From Spinacia oleracea (taxonomy: Eukaryota; Streptophyta; Magnoliopsida; Caryophyllales; Amaranthaceae): DNA of 64,000 bases. The stretch is taken from contig NC_079491.1 of NCBI RefSeq assembly GCF_020520425.1, forward strand, positions 9,101,143 to 9,165,142, read 5' to 3'. The notes beneath the pieces were generated by a model. It was not told the origin of the DNA, ran no database searches, and was given only the letters and a program-made list of their open reading frames with translations. The position numbers and the translations under genes are program-made. The first letter of the stretch is position 1; every line of letters starts with the position of its first letter. Shown in pieces: positions 1-11,279 of the stretch.

Positions 1-180
1 TGAATGTTTCTCCTTTGTTGAAAAATGAGTGAATTAAGAAAAACACTAGTTCAATTTGGCTAGTTTTCGAAGCAAGAGAATATCGGGAGAGCGTGATATT
101 TTCCGAGGATTGAGATCAGTTTTTGAAGATTTATTAAAAGATATTGATGATCCTGATAAATGTTGATCAAGTGTTTAAGG

Positions 181-1140
181 TACGTTTCCTTGTTCTTTCT
201 TCTAATGTTCTTTTCAAATTGTAATGTTCTTTTCACAACTTTACTTTTACCGTGACATCAACATAGTTTGTTCTTTTAAATCAACATAGTTTGTTCTTTT
301 ATATCAACGTACATAGATTGTTAAAAAAAGAACATATAATGGTTTGAAAAGAACACATAACATTTCAAAAAGAACATAGTCTGATTCGTGGTAAAAGAAC
401 AAAAATACTTTTAAAAAAAATATAGATTTAGTTTTAAGTGCATCAAAAAATCGTCGTTTTTGTCTTTTTTTAATTATAACATAAAATCGTTTGAATAGAA
501 CAAATAACACTTAATAAAAGAACATAGATCTGGTGCGTTGGATAAGAACAAAAATACATTTAAATAAAAATATAGATCTAGTTGTAAGTGAATCAAAATA
601 TCGTCGTTTTTGTCTTTTTAATTAGAACACTAAGTAGTTTGAAAAGAACAAATACAACTAATAAAAGAACATAGATTCGTTGTTCTTTTCGTCCCTTTCA
701 TTCTGTTCTTTTGTTCTATAAGGAAAAAGAAAATGTTGTTCTTTTTCATGTGTTTTGTTCTCTTGTTCTTTTTTTTGTTTTTTTCTTAAATTTTTTTTGA
801 GTTTTTGTTATTTTATTTTTCTTTTGATTTTGTTCTTTGTGTTTTCTAAAAAAGTTGTTCTCTTTTTAATTATTTTGTGTTCTTTTTAACTTTTTTACTG
901 TTTTTAAATTTTTTATAATATTATCGATAATATGTTTTTTTTTTCTGTTGCATTTTTCACATGATGTTCTTTTTGTAAAATAGTTGTTCTTTTTATAGTG
1001 TATCAGGAGAGAGAATATGGTAATTTCAATTTTGTACATTTTCATTAGTTTTTTAACATTAGTGTTCTTTTCAGCTGTTGGTTAATGTTCTTTTCGTTTA
1101 CTCTATTATGTTCTTTCTGTTTAGTTTCTTATGTTCTTTT
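181..1140. repeat. Dense array of GTTCTTTT / AAAAGAAC octamers
   Basis: More than twenty copies of GTTCTTTT or its complement, in both orientations, are scattered through about 1 kb of very AT-rich DNA, with spacing from about 10 to 100 bases. No believable coding sequence is present. Similar GAACAT-rich sequence fills the small inverted-repeat element at 45.07-45.32 kb, so this may be the subterminal part of a transposon cut by the window edge. That origin is an inference. Confidence 0.6.
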
Positions 1141-1173
1141 TGTATTTTTTTATTTTTTGCATTTTGGTGCAGG

Positions 1174-1193
1174 TGCACGTAGATCTACGTGCA
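1174..1193. repeat. Perfect 20-bp palindrome
   Basis: TGCACGTAGATCTACGTGCA is its own reverse complement. Flanking GGTGCAG and CCTGCACC extend the potential hairpin imperfectly. It sits about 130 bp upstream of the 5-FCL start, at the edge of the octamer-rich tract, and could be a transposon end or a cis-element. I cannot tell which. Confidence 0.6.
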
Positions 1194-1320
1194 GGCCCCT
1201 GCACCATCCGCGCGTTGGGCCTAAAATAGTGTAGTAAATGGGTATAGGGCTTAAGACTTAAAGATAATGAACACATTTGGGAGACTTTCAAGGCAAAAGG
1301 CCAAAGAAGCAAAGAAACTT

Positions 1321-4300
1321 ATGACACAGTCCTTTTCCCTCCACCATCCGTGCACGTTAGCATCGCCACCCTTTTCCACCACCAATTTCCGCTTTCTTAA
1401 CCCCCGCCAAAACTGTCCGCCACCTCACTCCGCCTCTCTCTCCTCCCTCAGGATGAGCTCCACCACTGTTGACGGTAGCAATATTAACAGTCCCGGTGAT
1501 GTTGCCGCTACTGAGTTGGACCACATTTTCAAGCAGAAACGCACCATTCGATCCAAAGTCCGCAAATCCCTTAAGGAGATGGACCCTTCTCAGCGCGCAA
1601 TTGAAGGTATAAGAAAATTTCTTTCTTCAATTCTAGTACTCCATTATTTTGATTATATTTGTGAACTGGGGTTTTGCCGTTTTGGCAGCATTGCTTAGTT
1701 TGTTGGTATTTTGATTAAATTGGATAATTTGAGTAGATTTGTATTTTGATTTGATTAGATTAGCAATTTGAATAGATTGGATGAATTGAGTGGAGTAAAC
1801 ATTTGGGCAGCAATTGGGCATTTTGGTAGTTTGATCAAGTAGGTATTCAAATGAGGATGGAACTTGCCCTTGTTTCCTGAATGTTGGATCAAATTGTGAA
1901 GTGCCTTGTGTAGAGGTAATAATTTGATCTTGAAATAGTGAAAGAATGGGGACATTGATGATTCAAGTACTCCCTTCTTCCAGACCTGTTGTCTGGACTT
2001 TCTTAAGGTGAAAATGGGATAAATTAAGCTTTGAAACAGGTAGCCATTTTTCCCTTACATCCATTACTCATAAGTTATAGAGTTTGAAACAAAATGCTGC
2101 ATACAATCTGCTTTATACTAATCAATACAGTAATTGCGGGGAAAGGGAAAAGGGACTAGTAAAGTTCGTGCAATCTGCAAAAGTCCTACACTTTGTTACC
2201 AACTTGTCAGCAAGCTGGGCTCCTCCTCTTTTGACAAAGATCATGCACATAATATGGAGTTATTGGCATGAGAACCTTGCAATCAGACGCCACATGAAAT
2301 AGTAATCGCTACTTAACATAGGTTTTTGAAGCAGCTGAATAGCATCAGAACAATCCGAGCAGAGGATCAAGTCATCAATATTGAGACTAATAGCTAATTA
2401 GAGCCCCTCTTGTATACTATTCACCGCTGCTAGCAAAGGATCATGTCTGTGAAAATCTTGAATCCAATTCCTCTTCAATATCTGAAAACACCCGCTGATC
2501 CCAACATGAGATCTACTATTTATAAAGGATGCAGCCACTTGTAACATGACCATGTACTATTATGAACAATTCCACTACGAGAAAAAATGTCTGTAGATAA
2601 GGTTGGAATTTGTCCTAATGTGATTAGTGGAGATGAAATCCCAGCTGTTAGAAGAACCTAAGTGCAGAATAAAACTCTGGTTTCACTTGAAAGTTGGACT
2701 CAGTTTTTTATTTTCTGTACCTTTCCAGATTTCAAAAGCAAGGAAGGGAATATGCTCCAGTTAATTCCCTCCACCTAAAGATTCCCAGTCAAATTCATCC
2801 TTAACCAACCACGTGATGCAATCACCTTGGAGGAGGGAAGGCGGAATTGGAAGTGCGGTCCAAGTGACATGGGAATGGGCAAAGTCAGCGATAGCATGAA
2901 GGGAGTCTTCCAAGACGAGAAAAAATGGAGATTATGATCGGTTACGATTAAGCGATAAAAAGGAGACTTATGAGGTAGCCTGTTTATCCTTAGAAGCTAG
3001 AAGAAAAAAAATGAATTTTGAGCTTAACTTTTGCCTTCCTTAACCGGACAAGGTCATCCACAAGCTCTTTCCCTCCAATATCCTTATCATAGGCAAGACC
3101 TATGGAGAAATCCTTATAAGAATGAAAACAAGAGCGTGGGTATCTGGTTGAGGGGATATGCTTTTAATTCGACTAATAAGATCATGGTGGAGGTCGTACG
3201 GGGAGGGTAAGGTCCCATTGTCCATTAAGGACGAAGTCCTTAAGTGGTCTATCAACTTCACCTTGCTCGTGGGGACCCTGAATCATTTGTCGTGAAGGGC
3301 CTATCTCAAGCCGATATTCTTTCCTAAAAGATATTGCTTCCCCATTCCCAGAACCAAAGTATTGTTAGTAGAAAGCAAATCCCAATCCTTACAAAACTTT
3401 CCACATCGGAGACCTGTAGACGAACTTTGTGACATGAGTTTGTGAACATACTTGGGGAGTTGGGGGTGATGCATTCTTGTGCTAGGTTACTATCCCCTTG
3501 AGATAACCTCCATCGTAGCTCATGTGGGAATTGTTGATGGAGATTTGACTTCTTATTCCTAGTCCCCACTACATGCTTTGGTTTGAAGTTTTGAAAGTCA
3601 TTTCCCTTGATACCATCAGTTTTTTGTGGCTTCCCTCCTCATCCGCCCATAGGAAGTTGTTGCTAATCCTATCTAGCTCCTTCGAAGTAGCAATTGGGAG
3701 AAAAGACGTTTGCATATAGTAGAGGAATGGTGAACAGGGTGTAATTATTTAGGCACAAGCAACCCCTTAGGAGAGGAACTTAGTTTTATAATACTCTAGG
3801 AGGTTTCTTACTTTGTCCATGGCAAATTGAACTTGAGCTATAGTGGACCTTTTGTGGGAGACATGCAACCATGGTCCAACCCTAGGTTATCTGACTCATG
3901 GATGCTGAGAGTATTTTGGAACAGAACACGTTGACCTTCAACAGTGTTATTTGAGAAAGTTAGACGGCTTTTCCTCTCATATTATCTTTTAGGATAATAT
4001 ATTTATATAAAGTTCTCAAATATATTATTATCCTCGTGTACAACACAAACTTGAATCTCATTGATCACTGCAACAATTCTTGAATTTTACCTATAACCTG
4101 CAAAACGTGGACATTCAATAGTCTGGTAATGTTAAACTCATTGTATTTTTACAGGAAAAATAATTGAATTTCTGGTGGACTGTTCCATTCTGATATAATT
4201 GACGTATTTTAAGACAAAAAATAGCTGAAGTGGTGGAGCTTGATAACAGCATATTCCACCACTATTTGCTTGTGATCTGCCGGCTGCCTTCTCTGAATTC

Positions 4301-6906
4301 CACAACTATAGAATGTCATCATTCTAATAGGTCACTGTTACCTTACTTATGTAACTTGTATCATTTTCTTTCTATTCAGATGATACAATTCAGCGTTTGG
4401 TTTTGGATGCTCCATGGTTTAAATCAAGCAGAAGACTATGTGCATATATAAGCTGCCGTGCCTTACGAGAAGTTGATACATCTAAAGTTTTGGCAGATAC
4501 CCTACAGACTTCAGACAAAGGTTTGACTCAGTGCCTGAGCGTATGAATCTTTATTTCAAGGGTGCTAGTCTATGGGCAGTAAAATGATTTTTAACTTAGG
4601 TCACTGATGTATAGTTAATCAAGAAAGTTCTCTTGCATTAGATCAACTTGGTCTGTCTTATTAAACCTTGAAGTAACAACAGTCTTAAAATTCACCATTG
4701 GCATCAATGAAGATTACTAATGTGGAACTTTAACATGGGAGTTTATCATTTATTGGTGAATCTGCCCCTCTAGGCTTTGCCGAAGCTAGTAAAAAAAGTT
4801 TCCCGTATGGGAATTTGGGTTGACAACCTTCTTGAAAGAACTGGTCATGTACCTTCCTTTTCTTTAATTGTAAACTTTTAGTTTTGGCTTGCAGACAAAC
4901 AGAATTTCGAAGAGAAAACCCTTTATGTGCCAAGGGTGGAGGACAAGAACAGTTATATGCGGATGCTTAACATCTCAAGCATGGATGATTTAATCGCAAA
5001 CTCAATGGACATCCTGGAACCTGCTCCAGTAGATAGTGGAGGGAACCAACGTGAAAATGGTAGCTCATATTTCTAGTCAATTTTTCTGTATGGCATATGT
5101 TGTTTAGGTGACTTCTTTTTCGCAGTTAACAGAATGTGCTTATTGAATTTTTCTCATGAACCTTACTGAAACTTTGCTTACTAGACAGTAGACACGCTAG
5201 GGGTTTAACTGCTACTCGGTATCTTTTCGACAGTCCTGTATCGGAAATGTGTAAAATTGGTCTCTTATCACAACATAATTGTCCCTCTTGCTCATTTGTG
5301 TCAGCACTCAGTCCAAGTATGTTGTCACATTTACTTGGTTTCCTCATGTCTCAACTCCACTCTTTACTAAATATTCTGCTTTAAACTTGGTAGCAAGAAG
5401 TCAAATTTCCATTTATTGCATGTTTGGTTTATTTGAATAGGATTAATCGAGGGTTTTTCAAGTTATAGAATGTTGTAAAGGGGCAGGTGTCTGTATATTG
5501 TGTAGTATAAGTATGTCCGTTAAAAATTTTCTTTTTGTTTGGCTGTAGTTAGTAGACCATTTAGCATCCTACTTCTTGATTTTCTTGGATATGAATCTTG
5601 TTATGATGATTCGTCTCTTGTTGCAGTTATGCATGCTACTGAAGCAGTTGATCTCTTGCTCTTACCTGGTAATATAGCTTATCACCTGCTCAGTTCATGT
5701 CCACATTGCTGAAATAGAAAGTGTTATCTTTAGGTTGATTCATATTATCCCCTTCTCCAGGACTTGCGTTTGACAAATCTGGTAGACGCTTAGGCCGTGG
5801 CGGAGGGTATGTTCAAAAACTTTTAAGTCCTTACAGTTATATTTCTTGATTGGTGTATATTACAAATCAAATGACTGGGCATGGTTCCATAAGGTGTATC
5901 CCTCCATCACATGTCTGTCTGAGTATGCTCGCCTGTTAAACGTTCTTCCCCCTTCCTTACCTATTAAGGGAAAATATAAATAGAAAACAAACTAGCAGGT
6001 CTGTCTCTGCATAGCATGTATCAAGTTTAAAAGGCATTGGTTATCACCCAAAAAAAATAAAATTGCCCTATCTTTAAGTGGTGTTGTTGCTTTACTGATC
6101 TCCTAATCTTATATTTTGAAACATTTTGAAGTTACTATGACACTTTCCTGAGGAACTATCGACAGCTTGCTAACGAGAAAAACTGGAAACAACCACTGCT
6201 TGGTATGTTTTACATCCCTCCCCATATCAGTTATCTGTTTTTTTTTGGGACCAAACTCCCCATATCAGAATTATTAAAGATGGCCGGGCTCACGGGCTGG
6301 GGGCTAAACGTGGCGGGCCCATACCAAGCACACCTCTGTGACGGGCCGGGCTGGGTCGAAAAGTTCAAAACATGCCAATGGGTGTCGTGTTGGACCAGAC
6401 CAGGCCGGGTTGTCGTGACTAAGCCTAAATTTACTGTATTTAGCGTGTTTTGTCGTGCCAGGTCGAGCCATGTCGTGCTTTTTCCGAAAAAAAATGTGGG
6501 TCAGGCCCAGCCCACTACTTCGTGCTCGTTCCGGACCGACGGGCCGTGCTTTTTTCGTGCCGGGTCGGGTTGGGTCTTGGACCGGCCTGGCCCACAGCCA
6601 TCTTTAATATTATCAGTTATCTTATTTGTCAGAGATTTGGGTAAAATCAGATTTATTGATTGATTAATCTTGTTGTGTAGTTGCTCTGTCATATTCTGTA
6701 CAAATCTTGGACGATGGAGTGATTCCAATCACCCCCAATGATGTCTTTGTGGATGCTTTAGTATCCCCAGCTGGTGTTATTCCCATAAACCCAGCTGCAA
6801 TTCAAAGGTATCTGATTTAAAACTATCGCCACATTGCTGCTTCTTTATGGTAGCTATACATATATATAATTTTGTCCAATGTTTCAGGATGGAGCATGGA
6901 ATATGA
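1321..6906 (+). CDS. 5FCL: 5-formyltetrahydrofolate cyclo-ligase (5,10-methenyl-THF synthetase), organelle-targeted
   Basis: The enzyme converts 5-formyl-THF to 5,10-methenyl-THF with ATP in one-carbon metabolism; the plant enzyme is mitochondrial. Eight exons are inferred from GT-AG junctions: 1321-1606, 4380-4520, 4895-5059, 5627-5668, 5761-5806, 6132-6202, 6681-6807 and 6888-6906. They sum to 897 nt, or 298 residues. The first ~45 residues are rich in Ser, Thr, Pro and basic residues and lack acidic ones, as expected for a transit peptide. The family glycine-rich nucleotide loop SGRRLGRGGGYYD spans the exon 5/6 junction (about residues 217-229). The basic N-terminal helix KQKRTIRSKVRKSL and the VSPAGVIPINPAA C-terminus also fit. 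An in-frame ATG at 1267 and another at 1453 are alternative starts; 1321 gives the best targeting peptide. Retaining the last intron would give a different ending with a stop at 6818-6820. Intron 1 holds a LINE remnant and intron 6 a MITE. Confidence 0.93.
2150..3650 (-). mobile_element. Degenerate non-LTR retrotransposon (LINE) remnant in 5-FCL intron 1
   Basis: Read on the minus strand, pieces resemble plant LINE C-terminal regions. Near 3550 the peptide ELRWRLSQGDSNL looks like the motif that follows the reverse transcriptase. Around 2440-2330 a run such as AAVNSIQEGL...LAISLNIDDLILCSD...AIQLL matches the usual layout of the RNase H domain. Stops and frameshifts are frequent, so it is a dead copy. 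Boundaries are approximate; I saw neither a poly(A) tail nor a target-site duplication. Confidence 0.5.
6271..6610. mobile_element. hAT-type MITE in 5-FCL intron 6
   Basis: This 340-bp block is strikingly GC-rich inside an AT-rich intron. Its ends form inverted repeats, with ATTAAAGATGGC on the left and GCCATCTTTAAT on the right. The flanks TATCAGAA (6263-6270) and TATCAGTT (6611-6618) are a plausible but imperfect 8-bp target duplication (6 of 8). The interior is repeated GGGCCGGGCTGGG-like sequence, as in many plant hAT MITEs. A long ORF across it is a composition artefact. Confidence 0.65.
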
Positions 6907-7376
6907 CTTTTCATACCCCTGTATCTCTTTTATCTGTTCTTCCTGTAGCAGTGTCTGACGTAATCGACGCTGCTTAATATCTGAGACTGATGATTTCATT
7001 TCATTTCATTCTATTCGTTTTGTTCATGAACATTGTGCTTTCATCAGAAAATACTATAAAGCTTTAAGGTTTCGGGTCCTAGTGAAGAGGTTGTGTTCAT
7101 AAGTTGAATAATCTACGATTTGAAGTTAACCCTAGTTTCTTTTTTTCTGATTAACTGAGTTTAGCGCGTAAATGCCATATTAATCTTAAAGCAAAACATG
7201 AGCTTCTTCCATATTCAACAAGTTGAATGAGTCTTTAAACATCCAAGTCTCCAACCACTATAACTTACCATATTGAAAATCAGTAATTAAATCTATATTC
7301 TTCCCTCAGCAATACACAAATTTCTTTGTAAACATCATATATTTCATGTCCCTGACTAAGTCACTTGTTAATTCCC

Positions 7377-7384
7377 TATATAAA
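7377..7384 (+). promoter_or_regulatory. TATA box of GLP copy 1
   Basis: TATATAAA lies 63 bp upstream of the first ATG, in a stretch conserved in all three GLP copies (compare 10091-10097 and 11696-11703). Position and conservation support a core promoter. Confidence 0.65.
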
Positions 7385-7446
7385 CACCTTAATCTAAGTC
7401 ATTAGACATATACAAAACACTCTCCTAACTTCCTAAGTACATAGTA

Positions 7447-8091
7447 ATGGCAGCTATTCTTTGCATGGTAGTTTTCTTGCTTGCTCCTTTTGTCTCCCAC
7501 GCCGCTGATCCCGATCCGTTGCTGGACTTCTGCGTAGCAGACCTCGACTCCTCTCCCACGTTCGCTAATTTCCCTTGCAAACCAGCCTCAAATGTGACCT
7601 CCGAAGACTTCTTCTTCGATGGGTTAATGAACGAGGGCAACACGTCAAACCTCTTTGGTTCAAGGGTCACCCCCGGTAATGTTCTGACATTCCCGGCCCT
7701 GAATATGCTTGGAATCTCAATGAACCGGGTCGATCTTGCCCCTAACGGGTTGAACCCGCCCCATTCCCACCCACGAGCGAGCGAGAGCGGGGTGGTGATT
7801 AAGGGACGAGTCCTAGTCGGGTTCGTGACCACGGGGAACGTGTTCTACTCTAAGGTGTTGGGTCCCGGGCAGATGTTTGTGATCCCTAGAGGGTTGGTTC
7901 ATTTTCAGAAGAATGTGGGGGGGAAAAAGGCGGTAATTTTAACAGCATTCAACAGCCAGAATGCAGGGGCAGTGGTTTTATCCACAACTCTGTTTGGTAC
8001 AAACCCTTCGATTCCGGATCATGTTTTGACCCAAACTTTTCAAGTGGATTCAAGCGTTATCAATGGAATACAATCCAATTTCGGATCTTAA
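7447..8091 (+). CDS. Germin-like protein, copy 1
   Basis: This is an intronless 214-residue cupin of the germin-like family: secreted, usually hexameric, metal-binding glycoproteins of the cell wall, some with superoxide dismutase activity. Residues 1-20 form a signal peptide ending ...VSHAA. C29 and C44 form the family's N-terminal disulfide pair. N49 (NVT) and N65 (NTS) are glycosylation sequons. Cupin box 1 carries H106, H108 and E113 and box 2 carries H152, so all four metal ligands are present. Full length for the family. Copy 2 at 10159 differs at only about a dozen residues, and promoters and 3' flanks also align. The first ATG follows a well-placed TATA box. Enzyme activity cannot be read from sequence. 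Confidence 0.95.
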   Translation: MAAILCMVVFLLAPFVSHAADPDPLLDFCVADLDSSPTFANFPCKPASNVTSEDFFFDGLMNEGNTSNLFGSRVTPGNVLTFPALNMLGISMNRVDLAPNGLNPPHSHPRASESGVVIKGRVLVGFVTTGNVFYSKVLGPGQMFVIPRGLVHFQKNVGGKKAVILTAFNSQNAGAVVLSTTLFGTNPSIPDHVLTQTFQVDSSVINGIQSNFGS

Positions 8092-8589
8092 ATTTACTAC
8101 GAAGACCATGTCATAAAAATACTTCTACATGTTATTATGAAGATTCCCTTTATTCTTTTTATAATATTTTGTGAATAAGGAAAGAAGCTTTATGCATTTT
8201 GTAGTTATGACTTTATTCAATAATAATGCAGTTTCTGAGTTACATACATAGTACTTGTTTGTTCGTTGGTAAGAAACGTCAAAAATTGTGTTTATGGAAC
8301 TTACTGAGAGGTAGTGTTATACTCTTACACAAGAGTTTGCCTCTTTTATGTTTAGTCGATTTCTAATCATGTTTAAGAGTTCGGGATCAAATTCAATACA
8401 ACGATGTAGAAGAAACCCACTTGGGTACCCAATTTTCTTGGTCGTAGAATTTGAAATCTACGATCTTTCTTATTAAAATTAAAAAAAACTTATCTTTCAA
8501 AAAAAAAAAATGTAGAAGAATGTTCATTTTGCAAGGTCTTGTACTTGTTTATAAGTCAGAACTCTCAGAATCATAATTGTATTACTGTC

Positions 8590-8820
8590 AGCAATCAAGG
8601 ACACTTTAGTCTTTGGGTACTACGCTGAAGGTTACTATGAATACTTTCTGCAGACGACGGTATTCTTGTATAATCAATGAAACTAACAGTAGAATACTAG
8701 AAGACGGTATTCCCTGAAATAAATTACTAAGAGGTCTTTCTTCAGGAATCATGTTGTTCATTCAAACCTATTTGCATCTGTAATTTAACCACTCTGATTG
8801 CAGTCCTTCTGTTGCTGATG
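8590..8820 (-). pseudogene. Duplicated 3' end of the bHLH gene (fragment)
   Basis: The stretch from about 8590 to 8820 is a diverged copy of 12030-12310, the 3' flank and last codons of the bHLH gene. The clearest match is 8751-8815 against 12240-12305 (CATGTTGTTC followed by ACCACTCTG.TTGC.GTCCT). No other bHLH exon lies beside it, so it cannot encode a factor. It marks one side of a tandem duplication breakpoint near 8820. Confidence 0.7.
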
Positions 8821-8998
8821 GTTATGTTATTACTCAGGGAACTGGTTTTTTTGGGATTTACGTATATTAACAATTTATCGGCAGTAACACATATTCTTCA
8901 CAGAAGATTCAACCAATTTCAGAAGTAAAAACATTATCATCACATTGATATAATGATATGTTACTTGTGGATCTTGTATTATTGTCTCTCTATTTAGC

Positions 8999-9083
8999 TT
9001 ATGTGCATATATAATTAACCATGCCTTGTTGAAAGTTGATACATTTACTGCTTTGGCAGAGACTCTACAGACTTCAGATAAAG
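8999..9083 (+). pseudogene. Duplicated 5-FCL exon 2 fragment
   Basis: These 85 bases are a diverged copy of the second half of 5-FCL exon 2 (4436-4520). The frame is open and ends ...ETLQTSDK, against ...DTLQTSDK in the gene, followed by the same GT donor (AAAG|GTATGAC). No exon 1 or exon 3 copy is convincing nearby, so it is a relic of the segmental duplication that produced GLP copy 2. Confidence 0.8.
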
Positions 9084-9189
9084 GTATGACTGCACTCTCA
9101 GTATTGACAGTACTACTTAAAACTCACCCCTTTGCATCATTCATTTTGAAGCTTAACGTCAGAATTAATTGATTAAAGGTGAATCTCTT

Positions 9190-9475
9190 CTTCTGGAATT
9201 TTCTGAAGCTGGAGCCAAAGATTCATTTGTTCTTTTGGCTGTGGGATGTAATGGACTAAATCAAAATGACTCTTAAAACCTCTTCGCTTCCTTTCCATGA
9301 AGTAGAAAATGGTCGTCCCGTTGTGATTTGTTATTGATTTTGGGTCAATTGGAAATAACCTCTCTGCAATTGCAGGGGTAAGGTTGCGTGCATCCGACCC
9401 CCTCTTACCCCGCTTCTTGCGGAAGCCTCTTTGAGGCAATGGGGTAATGATAATGAAATGATAATGAATGGTAGA
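9190..9475 (+). mobile_element. SINE-like repeat, copy A
   Basis: About 285 bp matches 15403-15671 in inverse orientation: GGAGCCAAAGATTCATTTG at the left, TAAGGTTGCGTGCATCCGAC and GCCTCTTTGAGGCAATGGGG to the right, ending in a TGATAATGA-rich tail. Copy B has a clear target duplication; here I could not define one. The shared ORF peptide (FPIDPK...[15 protein letters not shown]) reflects DNA similarity, not a gene. Confidence 0.65.
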
Positions 9476-10090
9476 CTAAGATCGTTAAGGTTGAATACAT
9501 CATAGAAGTAACATTTTTCAGCAATCTTCCTACTTCTGCTGTTTTGCAATTGTGATCATTGTGTTTAACTTGCAAATAAACAGAAACTGGGTGGGATAAA
9601 TAACATCTAAACTGATGTTTGCTCTATGGGGTAATCTTTTAGGGACAAGAAAGGATAAGATGTATAGATTGATTAGCTATATTTGCATAGTTTTACCTGT
9701 CATATTCTCTTGAATGACAGTTATTTTCATTCACTCCCAATTATATTGACTTAGGATAACCTGTTCTGTTCTTGCATCACCTTCTGCTAAAGCCTAACAG
9801 GAATTCAACTTGTATTTTTGCGATTAATTTAATTGCGCCTTGAAGATTGCAGGAAGATTTTGGTGTGTGAAATCCAGATTAATCTCAGCCAAAACATGAG
9901 TTCAACACATTGAATCAGTCTTTTACCTCCTAACTAACTCTACAATTCTCCAACCACTAACTTGAAATTTACTCCATTAATTCTTCCCTCAGCATTGCTA
10001 TATTTTCTTCTTCATAAACATCATTCTCAGCTCGAATAAAATATACTACATATTTTTGCATGTCTTTGACAAAGTCACATGTTAATGGCC

Positions 10091-10097
10091 TATATAA
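10091..10097 (+). promoter_or_regulatory. TATA box of GLP copy 2
   Basis: TATATAA lies about 60 bp before the ATG, at the same place in the alignment as in copies 1 and 3. Copy 2 lacks one A relative to the other two. Confidence 0.6.
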
Positions 10098-10158
10098 CAC
10101 CCTAATCTAAATCTTTAGACAGATAAAAACACTCTCCTAACTTCCTAAGTACATAGTC

Positions 10159-10803
10159 ATGGCAGCTCTTCTTTGCATGGTAGTTTTCTTGCTTGCTCCT
10201 TTTCTCTCCCACGCCGCTGATCCTGACCCGTTGATGGACTTCTGCGTAGCAGACCTCGGCTCCTCTCCCACGTTCGCCAACTTCCCTTGCAAACCAGCCT
10301 CAAATGTGACCTCCGAAGACTTCTTCTTCGATGGGTTAATGAACGAGGGCAACACGTCCAACCTCTTTGGTTCAAGGGTCACCCCCGGTAATGTTCTGAC
10401 ATTCCCGGCTCTGAATATGCTTGGAATCTCAATGAACCGGGTTGATCTTGCCCCTAACGGATTGAACCCGCCCCATTCCCACCCACGAGCGAGCGAGAGC
10501 GGGGTGGTGATTAAGGGAAGAGTCCTAGTCGGGTTCGTGACCACGGGAAACGTGTTCTACTCTAAGGTGTTGGGTCCCGGGCAAATGTTTGTGATCCCTA
10601 GAGGTTTGGTTCATTTTCAGAAGAATGTGGGGGAAAATAAGGTGGTAATTTTAACAGCATTCAACAGCCAGAATGCAGGGGCGGTGGTTTTATCCACAAC
10701 TCTGTTTGATACCAATCCTTCAATTCCGGGTCATGTTTTGACCCAGAATTTCCAAGTGGATTCAAGCATTATCAATGGAATACAATCTAATTTGGGATCT
10801 TAA
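10159..10803 (+). CDS. Germin-like protein, copy 2
   Basis: This is a tandem paralogue of the GLP at 7447, also 214 residues and intronless. Signal peptide, the cysteine pair (29, 44), both sequons and the four cupin metal ligands (H106, H108, E113, H152) are intact. It differs from copy 1 at about twelve positions, several in the C-terminal third. The frame is open over its whole length, so it is probably functional. Its 5' flank is a second copy of the 7180-7440 region, and its 3' flank aligns with that of copy 1 for several hundred bases. Being near-identical, the two genes may be co-expressed and could undergo gene conversion; that is inference. Confidence 0.95.
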   Translation: MAALLCMVVFLLAPFLSHAADPDPLMDFCVADLGSSPTFANFPCKPASNVTSEDFFFDGLMNEGNTSNLFGSRVTPGNVLTFPALNMLGISMNRVDLAPNGLNPPHSHPRASESGVVIKGRVLVGFVTTGNVFYSKVLGPGQMFVIPRGLVHFQKNVGENKVVILTAFNSQNAGAVVLSTTLFDTNPSIPGHVLTQNFQVDSSIINGIQSNLGS

Positions 10804-11279
10804 ATTTACTATGAAGATCATGTCATAGAAATGGTACTTCATGTTTTACTATGAAGATTCCCTTTATTCTTTTTATGTGTGAATAAGGAAAGAAGCTTAT
10901 GCATTTTGTATTTATGATTTTATTCAATAATAAATGCAGTTTCTGAGTTACATTCTTACATTTTTTGAAAAGGAAAGGTACACGAAAGTTAGGATAGTCT
11001 CCTCTCAAGACTGTTGAGTTACATTCTTACATAGTAAATACGTACTTGTTTGTTCATTGGTAAGATACATCAAAAATTTGTGTGTTTATGGAACTTACTG
11101 CGAGTTCGTCTTATACAAGACGTTGCCTTTGTTGAGGTTAGTCGATTCCTAATCATGTTTAAGAGTTATCTTTACGTATTCTAGCTCCTAGAAAACATGT
11201 TTGATGTTAGAATAATCTATGATTTAATAAAAACAAATCATTACTTTTGTGATTAATCGAATTGGGTATCGATGATTGC

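Noticed and set aside
304-510. Minus-strand ORF in the octamer tract
   Set aside because: Made of repeated GTTCTTTT words read as VLF peptides.
6205-6663. 152-codon plus-strand ORF in 5-FCL intron 6
   Set aside because: It runs through the GC-rich hAT MITE; composition explains the open frame and the flanking exons splice across it.
7425-7832. Long minus-strand ORF opposite GLP copy 1 (and its twin at 10137-10544)
   Set aside because: Antisense shadow of the GLP coding sequence, repeated in both copies because the sense strands are nearly identical.
9173-9439. ORF sharing the peptide [15 protein letters not shown] with an ORF at 15509-15694
   Set aside because: Both lie in copies of the same SINE-like repeat; DNA similarity, not coding constraint, explains the match.
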